This document shows, one piece after another, positions 52,641 to 60,393 of a stretch of 64,000 nt of DNA. How positions within the stretch are numbered: the first letter of the stretch is position 1; each line of letters starts with the position of its first letter. The DNA comes from Fusobacterium_C necrophorum_A (GTDB lineage Bacteria > Fusobacteriota > Fusobacteriia > Fusobacteriales > Fusobacteriaceae), in NCBI RefSeq assembly GCF_004134945.1, contig NZ_SBAP01000014.1, positions 10,722 to 74,721 on the forward strand, in the 5' to 3' direction. Position numbers and translations under genes: made by a program. The notes beneath the pieces were generated by a model. The model worked only from the letters and a program-made list of their open reading frames with translations. It had not been told where the DNA came from and made no database searches.

Positions 52641-53843
52641 ATGAAAGTATTAGTGATTAACTGTGGAAGTTCATCTTTAAAATATCAACTGATTAACCCG
52701 GATTCTAAAGAAGTTTTTGCAAAAGGACTTTGTGAAAGAATTGGAATTGAAGGATCTAAGTTTGAATATGAAGTTCCCGCAAAAGATTTTGAAATAAAAT
52801 TGGAATCTCCAATGCCGACTCATCAAGAAGCTTTAAAATTAGTCGTAGATCATTTGGTGGATCAGGAACATGGAGTCATTGCAAGTGTGGACGAAGTAGA
52901 TGCCATTGGACACAGAGTAGTTCATGGAGGAGAAACCTTTGCAAGCTCTGTTTTGATTACAGAGGAAGTTATCAAAGCAATTGAAGATAATAATGATTTG
53001 GCACCACTTCACAATCCGGCAAACTTAATGGGAATTCATACTTGTATGAAATTGATGCCCGGAAAACCAAATGTAGCAGTGTTTGATACGGCATTCCACC
53101 AAAGTATGCCGGCAAAGGCGTTTATGTATCCCTTGCCTTATGAGGATTATACAGAGTTAAAGGTTAGAAAATATGGTTTCCACGGAACTTCTCATTTGTA
53201 TGTATCTCAGACTATGAGAGAAATTATGGGAAATCCAGAACATTCTAAAATTATTGTTTGTCACTTAGGAAACGGATCTTCCATGTCAGCAGTATGGGAT
53301 GGAAAATCAGTAGATACTTCCATGGGGTTGACTCCATTACAAGGACTGATGATGGGAACTCGTTGTGGGGATATTGATCCGGCAGCCGTGATGTTTATTA
53401 AAGACAAGAGAGGTTTAAGCGATAAAGAAATTGACAATCGTTTGAATAAACAATCCGGATTCTTAGGAATTTTCGGAAAATCTTCTGATTGTAGAGATGT
53501 GGAAGACGGAGTTGCTGCGGGAGATGAAAGAGCCATTTTAGCAGATGAAATGTTCTGTTACAGAATTAAATCTTATATCGGTGCTTATGCTGCTGCGATG
53601 GGTGGAGTAGATGCTATCTGTTTTGCCGGTGGAATCGGAGAAAATGCAGCAGGAATTCGAGAAAAAGTATTGGAAGGATTGGAATTTTTAGGAGTAAAAT
53701 TGGACAAAGAAGTGAATGCGGTTCGTAAGAAAGGAAATGTAAAATTGTCAACAGAGGATTCCAAAGTATTGGTTTATAAAATTCCTACCAATGAAGAGTT
53801 GGTTATTGCACGAGATACATTTGCAATCGTTTCTGGAAAATAA
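52641..53843 (+). CDS. ackA: Acetate kinase
   Basis: A 400-residue kinase that makes ATP from acetyl phosphate. The N-terminal VINCGSSSLKYQL, GHRVVHGGE, FDTAFHQSMP, HLGNGSSMSAV and the late FAGGIGENA match the family. It is transcribed with pta and lies before pyruvate:ferredoxin oxidoreductase, which has its own promoter. Confidence 0.98.
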   Translation: MKVLVINCGSSSLKYQLINPDSKEVFAKGLCERIGIEGSKFEYEVPAKDFEIKLESPMPTHQEALKLVVDHLVDQEHGVIASVDEVDAIGHRVVHGGETFASSVLITEEVIKAIEDNNDLAPLHNPANLMGIHTCMKLMPGKPNVAVFDTAFHQSMPAKAFMYPLPYEDYTELKVRKYGFHGTSHLYVSQTMREIMGNPEHSKIIVCHLGNGSSMSAVWDGKSVDTSMGLTPLQGLMMGTRCGDIDPAAVMFIKDKRGLSDKEIDNRLNKQSGFLGIFGKSSDCRDVEDGVAAGDERAILADEMFCYRIKSYIGAYAAAMGGVDAICFAGGIGENAAGIREKVLEGLEFLGVKLDKEVNAVRKKGNVKLSTEDSKVLVYKIPTNEELVIARDTFAIVSGK

Positions 53844-53875
53844 TTGATACTTCTTTACAAAGAATTAAATTATAC

Positions 53876-53905
53876 TTGACAAATTTCTGAAAAGTATTTT
53901 ACAAT
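53876..53905 (+). promoter_or_regulatory. Promoter of the pyruvate:ferredoxin oxidoreductase gene
   Basis: TTGACA (53876-53881), an 18-base spacer and TACAAT (53900-53905), about 60 bases before the ATG. Confidence 0.8.
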
Positions 53906-53965
53906 AAAGTATATATAAAAGTAGTAGATAGAAATAAAAGGTAATATATTAAGGAGGAAATGATT

Positions 53966-56900
53966 ATGGCTAAAAAAATGCAGACAATGGACGGGAACCA
54001 AGCTGCAGCATATGCATCATATGCATTTACAGAAGTAGCGGGAATTTATCCTATTACCCCTTCTTCACCAATGGCAGAATATACTGATGAGTGGGCTTCC
54101 AGAGGAATGAAAAATATTTTCGGAGTGCCTGTTAAATTAGTAGAAATGCAATCAGAAGCAGGAGCGGCAGGAACTGTACACGGGTCGTTACAAGCAGGGG
54201 CATTGACGACCACTTATACAGCATCCCAAGGGCTTTTATTAAAAATTCCGAATATGTATAAAATTGCCGGGGAATTATTACCCGGAGTAATTCATGTTTC
54301 AGCAAGAGCAATTTCCGCTCAAGCATTGTCCATTTTTGGAGATCACCAAGATATTTATGCAGCAAGACAAACAGGATTTGCAATGTTGGCGACGAACTCC
54401 GTACAAGAAGTTATGGACTTAGCTGGAGTAGCTCATTTAACAGCAATTAAAACAAGAGTTCCTTTCATGCATTTCTTCGACGGATTCAGAACTTCTCATG
54501 AAATTCAAAAAGTAGAAGTAATGGATTATGAAGTATTCAAGTCTTTGGTAGATTATGAAGCGATTCAAGCTTTCCGAGATAGAGCATTGAATCCTGAACA
54601 TCCGGTAACAAGAGGAACTGCACAAAATGACGATATTTATTTCCAAGCAAGAGAAGCTCAAAATAAATTCTATGATGCGGTCCCTGATGTAACAGCACAT
54701 TATATGGCTGAAATTTCAAAAGTAACAGGAAGAGATTACAAACCATTTAATTATTATGGAGCCGCAGATGCGGAAAGAGTTATCGTAGCTATGGGATCTG
54801 TTTGTGAAGCGGCAGAAGAAGTCATTGATTATTTAAATGCAAAAGGAGAAAAAGTAGGTATGGTAAAAGTTCACTTATACAGACCTTTCTCTGAAAAATA
54901 TTTCTTTGATGTATTCCCTAAAACAGTAAAAAGAGTTGCCGTACTGGATAGAACAAAAGAACCTGGATCTTTAGGAGAACCATTATTATTGGATGTAAAA
55001 TCTTTATTCTACGGAAAAGAAAATGCACCTTTAATCGTAGGAGGAAGATATGGACTTTCTTCCAAGGATACAACTCCTGCTCAAATTGTAGCAGTATTTG
55101 ATAACTTAAAAGCAGATCAACCTAAAGATTTATTCACAGTTGGTATCGTAGATGACGTTACTTTTACATCTTTAGAAGTAGGGGCACCGGTAGTAGTATC
55201 GGATCCGTCTACAAAGGCTTGCTTATTCTATGGATTAGGAGCAGACGGAACGGTTGGAGCGAATAAAAACTCGATTAAAATTATCGGAGATAAAACAGAT
55301 TTATATGCACAAGGATATTTTGCATACGACTCTAAAAAATCAGGGGGGGTTACAAGATCTCATTTAAGATTTGGAAAAAATCCTATTAAATCAACTTATT
55401 TAGTATCAACACCTAACTTCGTAGCTTGTTCCGTTCCGGCATATTTGAATCAATATGATATGACTTCAGGACTTCGAGAAGGAGGAAAATTCTTATTGAA
55501 CTGTGTTTGGGATAAAGAAGAAGCTCTTCAAAGAATTCCAAATAATGTAAAACGAGATATCGCAAGAGCAAACGGTAAATTATACATTATCAATGCAACG
55601 AAATTAGCCCATGATATTGGATTGGGACAAAGAACCAATACTATCATGCAATCAGCTTTCTTTAAATTGGCAGAAATTATTCCATTTGAAGATGCACAAC
55701 AATATATGAAGGACTATGCAAAAAAATCTTATGCGAAAAAAGGAGACGACATTGTTCAATTGAACTATCAAGCTATTGATATCGGAGCTTCGGGATTAGT
55801 GGAAATTGAAGTGGATCCAGCTTGGAAAGATTTAAAGGTAGAAGTAAAAGTAGAAGAAACAAAAGATTGCAGTTGTTCTTCTTGCGATTGTTCTGCAGTA
55901 GAAAAATTCGTAGAAAGAATTGCAAAACCGGTAAATGCTATTAAAGGATATGATTTGCCAGTCTCTGCATTCAACGGATATGAAGACGGAACTTTTGAAA
56001 ATGGAACTTCCGCTTTTGAAAAGAGAGGAGTTGCAGTAGATGTACCTCTATGGGATTCTACAAAATGTATTCAATGTAACCAATGTTCTTATGTATGTCC
56101 ACATGCCGTTATTCGACCATTCTTAGTAAGTGAAGAAGAAAAAGCAGCTTCTCCGGTAGCATTTGATACTTTAAAGGCTATGGGAAAAGGATTGGACGGA
56201 TTGACTTATAGAATTCAAGTATCTCCACTTGATTGTGTAGGATGTGGATCTTGTGTTAATGTATGTCCTGCTCCAGGAAAAGCTATTACAATGCAACCAA
56301 TCGCAGTTTCTATGGATGCGGAAGAAGACAAAAAAGCAGATTATTTATTTAATAAAGTAGAATACAGATCGAATTTAATGTCTATTGATACGGTAAAAGG
56401 ATCACAATTTGCTCAACCGTTATTTGAATTCCACGGAGCATGTCCAGGATGTGGAGAAACTCCTTACTTGAAAGCGATTACTCAATTGTTTGGAGACAGA
56501 ATGATGGTTGCCAACGCAACAGGATGTTCCTCTATTTATAGTGGATCAGCACCGGCGACTCCATATACAACGAATTCCTGTGGAGAAGGTCCATCATGGG
56601 CATCTTCTTTGTTTGAAGATAATGCGGAATTCGGAATGGGTATGCATGTAGCGGTAGAAGCATTACGAGATAGAATTCAAACAGTCATGGAAGCAAATTT
56701 AGATACTGTTTCAGAAGAAATGGCAACTCTATTCAAAGAATGGATTGCAAATAGAAAATATTCAGCAAAAACAAGAGAAATTCGAGATATTTTAGTTCCA
56801 ATGTTGGAAAAGACAGATGCAGCTTATGCAAAAGAAATTTTGGAATTGAAACAATATCTTGTTAAAAAATCTCAATGGATTATCGGTGGAGACGGATGGG

Positions 56901-57547
56901 CGTATGACATCGGTTATGGAGGATTGGATCATGTATTAGCTTCCAGTGAAGATGTCAACATCATTGTATTGGATACGGAAGTTTATTCAAATACCGGAGG
57001 ACAAGCATCGAAATCTACTCCGACAGCGGCTGTTGCAAAATTTGCTGCTGCAGGAAAATCTGTTAAGAAAAAAGATCTTGCTGCTATCGCAATGTCCTAT
57101 GGACATATCTATGTAGCACAAGTTTCTATGGGTGCAAACCAACAACAATACTTGAAAGCGATTAAAGAAGCGGAAGCTCACCAAGGACCTTCCATCATCA
57201 TTGCTTATGCACCTTGTATCAACCATGGAATTAAAAAAGGAATGTCAAAATCACAAACGGAAATGAAATTAGCAACAGAATGCGGATATTGGCCATTATT
57301 CCGATACAACCCTTCTCTGGAAGCTATCGGAAAGAATCCGTTGGTAATTGATTCGAAAGAACCTAAATGGGAACAATATGAGGAATACCTATTAGGAGAA
57401 ACCAGATATTTAACGTTGTCAAAATCGAATCCGGAACATGCAAAGGAATTGTTTGCAGAAAACAAATTCGAGGCACAAAGAAGATGGAGACAATACAAGA
57501 GATTGGCAGCTATGGACTTCTCGGAAGAAAATAGAGCTGCTGAATAG
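53966..57547 (+). CDS. nifJ: Pyruvate:ferredoxin (flavodoxin) oxidoreductase
   Basis: A 1193-residue single-chain enzyme that oxidises pyruvate to acetyl-CoA and reduces ferredoxin or flavodoxin. The N-terminal domain opens MDGNQAAAYASYAFTEVAG with IYPITPSSPMAE; the two ferredoxin motifs are CIQCNQCSYVCPH and CVGCGSCVNVCP; the proximal cluster and thiamine site include CPGCGETPY and GGDGWAYDIGYGGLDH. A Cys-rich insert (CSCSSCDCS) lies in the linker before the ferredoxin domain. ATG 53966 is preferred over 53960 because AAGGAGG is then 8 bases away. The fldA and pta-ackA genes in this window are its natural partners. Confidence 0.97.
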   Translation: MAKKMQTMDGNQAAAYASYAFTEVAGIYPITPSSPMAEYTDEWASRGMKNIFGVPVKLVEMQSEAGAAGTVHGSLQAGALTTTYTASQGLLLKIPNMYKIAGELLPGVIHVSARAISAQALSIFGDHQDIYAARQTGFAMLATNSVQEVMDLAGVAHLTAIKTRVPFMHFFDGFRTSHEIQKVEVMDYEVFKSLVDYEAIQAFRDRALNPEHPVTRGTAQNDDIYFQAREAQNKFYDAVPDVTAHYMAEISKVTGRDYKPFNYYGAADAERVIVAMGSVCEAAEEVIDYLNAKGEKVGMVKVHLYRPFSEKYFFDVFPKTVKRVAVLDRTKEPGSLGEPLLLDVKSLFYGKENAPLIVGGRYGLSSKDTTPAQIVAVFDNLKADQPKDLFTVGIVDDVTFTSLEVGAPVVVSDPSTKACLFYGLGADGTVGANKNSIKIIGDKTDLYAQGYFAYDSKKSGGVTRSHLRFGKNPIKSTYLVSTPNFVACSVPAYLNQYDMTSGLREGGKFLLNCVWDKEEALQRIPNNVKRDIARANGKLYIINATKLAHDIGLGQRTNTIMQSAFFKLAEIIPFEDAQQYMKDYAKKSYAKKGDDIVQLNYQAIDIGASGLVEIEVDPAWKDLKVEVKVEETKDCSCSSCDCSAVEKFVERIAKPVNAIKGYDLPVSAFNGYEDGTFENGTSAFEKRGVAVDVPLWDSTKCIQCNQCSYVCPHAVIRPFLVSEEEKAASPVAFDTLKAMGKGLDGLTYRIQVSPLDCVGCGSCVNVCPAPGKAITMQPIAVSMDAEEDKKADYLFNKVEYRSNLMSIDTVKGSQFAQPLFEFHGACPGCGETPYLKAITQLFGDRMMVANATGCSSIYSGSAPATPYTTNSCGEGPSWASSLFEDNAEFGMGMHVAVEALRDRIQTVMEANLDTVSEEMATLFKEWIANRKYSAKTREIRDILVPMLEKTDAAYAKEILELKQYLVKKSQWIIGGDGWAYDIGYGGLDHVLASSEDVNIIVLDTEVYSNTGGQASKSTPTAAVAKFAAAGKSVKKKDLAAIAMSYGHIYVAQVSMGANQQQYLKAIKEAEAHQGPSIIIAYAPCINHGIKKGMSKSQTEMKLATECGYWPLFRYNPSLEAIGKNPLVIDSKEPKWEQYEEYLLGETRYLTLSKSNPEHAKELFAENKFEAQRRWRQYKRLAAMDFSEENRAAE

Positions 57548-57658
57548 TAAGTTCTTTGCAATGTGATTGGAAAAGAATGTTTCTTTATCACTGAAGGTCG
57601 AGAAGAAAGAGTCTTTGTCAAAGAGCATTGATAAAGAAAAAGAATGAAATTTTAATAG

Positions 57659-57702
57659 GGATTTTAGAGATTTTGGGAGTAAGATCTCTAAAATCCTTTT
57701 TC
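57659..57702 (+). terminator. Intrinsic terminator after nifJ
   Basis: GGATTTTAGAGAT (57659-57671) pairs perfectly with ATCTCTAAAATCC (57684-57696), followed by a T run. Confidence 0.9.
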
Positions 57703-57772
57703 TATTTGAGAATTTTTATTTTTCTCTTTTTGTGTATAGCAAAAAAAATATGTACATTTGTACAAAAAAAGA

Positions 57773-57801
57773 TTGACTTATAGGGCGGAGAATGATAGAA
57801 T
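57773..57801 (+). promoter_or_regulatory. Promoter of the tyrosine-leader/NhaC operon
   Basis: TTGACT (57773-57778), exactly 17 bases and TAGAAT (57796-57801), 29 bases before the leader-peptide ATG. It drives the attenuator and the NhaC-type gene. Confidence 0.85.
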
Positions 57802-57830
57802 AGTGAAAATTAAAAGAAGGAGGGAACAAA

Positions 57831-57902
57831 ATGAAACAAAGGATTACAAAGAAACATGAAAAGCATTTTGCGAACTTTTTCTATTATTATTACATGAATT
57901 AG
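57831..57902 (+). CDS. Tyr/Phe-rich leader peptide of an attenuator
   Basis: A 23-codon frame, ATG 57831 to TAG 57902, has a near-perfect ribosome site (AAGGAGGG) 6 bases upstream. It begins with basic residues, and codons 16-21 encode FFYYYY: Phe 57876-57881, Tyr 57882-57893. Such a run in a tiny ORF directly after a promoter and before competing hairpins is typical of a ribosome-stalling leader peptide. It would sense charged tRNA-Tyr (and perhaps tRNA-Phe) for the downstream transporter. It is too short to be a structural protein. Confidence 0.82.
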   Translation: MKQRITKKHEKHFANFFYYYYMN

Positions 57903-57984
57903 AGAGTCACCTGAAAAGATTAGTGGCTCTGTTTGCATTTGTCAAGGAGCCTCTAATTATGATAACAATATCTGAGGGCTTCTT
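57903..57984 (+). promoter_or_regulatory. Competing hairpin segments of the tyrosine attenuator
   Basis: Segment A (57903-57910, AGAGTCAC) can pair with B (57923-57930, GTGGCTCT). The 3' part of B (57925-57930) can pair with C (57946-57951). C extended (57944-57951, AAGGAGCC) can instead pair with 57977-57984 (GGCTTCTT), the left arm of the terminator. Stalling at Tyr leaves A free, so A:B forms and C is free to block the terminator; rapid translation to the stop covers A and gives the opposite outcome. Pairings were read by eye. Confidence 0.75.
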
Positions 57985-58013
57985 ACAATGTAAACTTGTA
58001 GGAAGCTTTTTTA
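57978..58013 (+). terminator. Attenuator terminator before the NhaC-type gene
   Basis: GCTTCTTACAA (57978-57988) pairs with TTGTAGGAAGC (57996-58006) with one wobble, followed by TTTTTTATTTTT. It lies 63 bases before the start codon at 58076. Confidence 0.88.
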
Positions 58014-58075
58014 TTTTTACTTGTCGACAGAAAATAAAAAAACAAAAAATAGAACACAGAAAGGGAGAGATATTT

Positions 58076-59464
58076 ATGTTTGATTTAGTACAACACAGAA
58101 AACCAACACGATTGGAGTCATTCGTTATTATTTTGATTATTTTTATATTATTGGGATTTCCTATGATTGCTATTCCGAATATGACGCCTCATATTCCGGT
58201 ATTGGTCAGTATTATTTTTCTAATTTTATACGGAATGTTACAAAAAATATCTTTTCGAAAAATGCAGGAAAGTATGATACAATCTGTTAGTACCAGTATG
58301 GGAGCAATCTATTTGTTTTTCTTCATTGGAATTTTAATTTCTGTTTTAATGATGTCGGGGGCGATTCCCACTTTGATGTACTATGGTTTGGATATTATTT
58401 CTACAAGAGTATTTTACTTGTCGACTTTTTGTATCACGGCTATTATTGGAATTTCCATCGGAAGCAGTTTGACAACGGTTGCCACTTTAGGAGTTGCCTT
58501 GATGGGGCTATCCAATGCCTTTGGATTAAATCCTGCCATTACGGCGGGAGCTATTGTATCAGGTGCTTTTTTTGGTGATAAAATGTCACCTTTATCTGAT
58601 ACGACGGGAATTGCGGCAAGTATTGTCGGAGTGGATCTGTTTGATCATATCCGGAATATGCTGTATACCACACTGCCTGCTTTTATTATTTCAGCAATTG
58701 TATTCGGAGCTTTTTCTCCTTGGAATCAGGCGGGAGATATTTCCAGTGTAGCTGCCTTTAAGGAAGATATTCTATCAACAGGTCTGGTACATGGCTATGC
58801 TTTACTACCTTTTATCTTATTGATTATTTTTTCCATATTTAAGGTTCCGGCCATTGTGACCATTATTTTTACGAGTATTGCAAGTTTAGCAATTGCAAAA
58901 ATACATACAGATTACAGTTTGCAAGAGATTGGAGGCTTCTTATTTGGAGGTTTTTCAAAAGCAGGACTTCCGGAAAATATAGCTTCTTTGATCAGTCGAG
59001 GTGGGATCAATAGTATGTTTTTTACAATTACCATTATTATTTTAGCACTGAGTTTAGGAGGACTTTTATTTGGATTAGGAATTATTCCGACTCTTTTAGA
59101 AAGTATTGCACATTTTTTAAATTCTGCATCAAGAGCCACCATTTGTGTTGTGATTACTGCACTAGGAGTTAACTTCATTGTAGGAGAACAATATTTGAGT
59201 ATTTTGTTGGCGGGAAAAACATTTAAACCTGTATATGATAATTTACATCTGCACTCCAAAAATTTATCAAGAACTTTAGAAGATGCAGGAACAGTGATAA
59301 ATCCGTTAGTTCCTTGGGGAGTTTGTGGAGTTTTTATTGCCAGTATGTTGCGAGTTCCTACCTTAGTATATTTACCTTTTTCTGTTTTCTGTTACAGCAG
59401 TTTGCTTTTAACCGTCATTTTTGGATTTACCGGTTTAACACTGACAAAAGGAGAAAAGAAGTGA
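58076..59464 (+). CDS. NhaC-family antiporter-type transporter, probable tyrosine transporter
   Basis: A 462-residue integral membrane protein with about 11-12 hydrophobic segments. NhaC-type signatures are FFGDKMSPLSDTTGIAAS (about residues 165-182) and the late EDAGTVINPLVPWGVCG. Annotated family members are Na+/H+ or malate/lactate antiporters, but NhaC relatives under tyrosine T-box control have been predicted as tyrosine transporters, and the Tyr leader here supports that role. The start is ATG 58076 with GGGAG upstream; the open frame back to 57923 lies in the attenuator. Its stop overlaps the next gene (GTGA). Confidence 0.85.
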   Translation: MFDLVQHRKPTRLESFVIILIIFILLGFPMIAIPNMTPHIPVLVSIIFLILYGMLQKISFRKMQESMIQSVSTSMGAIYLFFFIGILISVLMMSGAIPTLMYYGLDIISTRVFYLSTFCITAIIGISIGSSLTTVATLGVALMGLSNAFGLNPAITAGAIVSGAFFGDKMSPLSDTTGIAASIVGVDLFDHIRNMLYTTLPAFIISAIVFGAFSPWNQAGDISSVAAFKEDILSTGLVHGYALLPFILLIIFSIFKVPAIVTIIFTSIASLAIAKIHTDYSLQEIGGFLFGGFSKAGLPENIASLISRGGINSMFFTITIIILALSLGGLLFGLGIIPTLLESIAHFLNSASRATICVVITALGVNFIVGEQYLSILLAGKTFKPVYDNLHLHSKNLSRTLEDAGTVINPLVPWGVCGVFIASMLRVPTLVYLPFSVFCYSSLLLTVIFGFTGLTLTKGEKK

Positions 59465-60222
59465 GAAAAAAAATTGTAATTTGCCTTGTGTTCTGTTTCA
59501 GTCTGTTAAGTTTTTCTGAAAAAGTAAAAGGGTATCAGGTTAGCCAAAGAGAATTGATTCATTGGAGTCATGAGGTGGCAGAAAGCGTATTTTTTGATAG
59601 TTTCGAAGGCTGGAAACATGTATTGATAGGAACTTTAGCGGTAGAAACAAATTTAGGACAGTTCAAGGGAAATTCGATTTATGGTGTCGCTCAAATGAGA
59701 AAGAGTGGATTTCAATTTGTACAGAGGGAATTACAGAGGAGAAAAAGGGAACGGGAAATATTTGAAAAATTGACAGGAAAGAGTCCGGATACCGTTAGCT
59801 TAAAAATGTTGGAGAGCGATCATCGATTGTCTATTATCTATATGGCTTTCTACTATAAATTTTGTGCTTATGGAAAGCTTCATCCGACGAATAAAGAGGA
59901 GGCGGCTGATATTTGGAAAAAATATTATAATACAAAATTCGGAACCGGAACTCCTCAGAGATTTTTATCTGTTTATGAGAAACAGCAACGATATCTTGAT
60001 GAATATAAAAAATCAAGAGAAGTGGATAAAGAGGCTTTTATGAGTACAGAAGGAGAAACTATAGATCCTATAAAAGAAATTGAAGTTTTAGAAAATTTGG
60101 AAAGTAATACAAAGTTGGATACAAATACGCAGGAAATAAAATCTACAAAAAAGGTAGAAAATTTTATAGAACTATTATCTTCCAATAAAAATGAAGTGGA
60201 AGAAAAGGAGATATCAAAATAG
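59461..60222 (+). CDS. Secreted lysozyme-like (SLT-type) protein, coupled to the NhaC gene
   Basis: A 253-residue protein starting at a GTG that overlaps the nhaC-like stop, with AAGGAG about 8 bases upstream. It has a signal peptide (residues 1 to about 18, ending LLSFSEK), then a domain with IGTLAVETNLGQFKGNSIYGVAQM, in which a Glu and a following G-[V/L]-x-Q-M motif recall soluble lytic transglycosylases. The C-terminal 70 residues are acidic, low-complexity and charged. It is a candidate peptidoglycan lytic enzyme, but the fold is inferred from one motif. The longer reading from 59314 is an overlap with the transporter frame and is rejected. Confidence 0.6.
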   Translation: MRKKIVICLVFCFSLLSFSEKVKGYQVSQRELIHWSHEVAESVFFDSFEGWKHVLIGTLAVETNLGQFKGNSIYGVAQMRKSGFQFVQRELQRRKREREIFEKLTGKSPDTVSLKMLESDHRLSIIYMAFYYKFCAYGKLHPTNKEEAADIWKKYYNTKFGTGTPQRFLSVYEKQQRYLDEYKKSREVDKEAFMSTEGETIDPIKEIEVLENLESNTKLDTNTQEIKSTKKVENFIELLSSNKNEVEEKEISK

Positions 60223-60237
60223 AGAAAATGGAAAAAT

Positions 60238-60271
60238 GGGAGCAGTGAAATTGGTACTGCACCCTTTTTTT
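60238..60271 (+). terminator. Intrinsic terminator after the lysozyme-like gene
   Basis: GGGAGCAGT pairs with ACTGCACCC with one mismatch, followed by seven T. Confidence 0.8.
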
Positions 60272-60290
60272 AGTTTTTGATGGATATTTT

Positions 60291-60319
60291 TTGGAAAACG
60301 TGCTATCATATAGTTATAT
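60291..60319 (+). promoter_or_regulatory. Possible promoter of the FMN/ABC importer operon
   Basis: TTGGAA (60291-60296), 17 bases and TTATAT (60314-60319), 74 bases before the ATG. It is a weak match. Confidence 0.45.
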
Positions 60320-60393
60320 AAATGTTCTATTTTAAACTGAAATGCTTTATAAATAATATAAAAATGTAAATATAAAACGATAGGAGGGAACAA

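Noticed and set aside
57923..58075. N-terminal extension of the NhaC-type protein
   Set aside because: It reads through the attenuator hairpins and lacks a ribosome site; ATG 58076 has one and gives the normal family start.
59314..59460. N-terminal extension of the lysozyme-like protein
   Set aside because: It overlaps the transporter in another frame; the GTG at 59461 has a ribosome site and opens a signal peptide.
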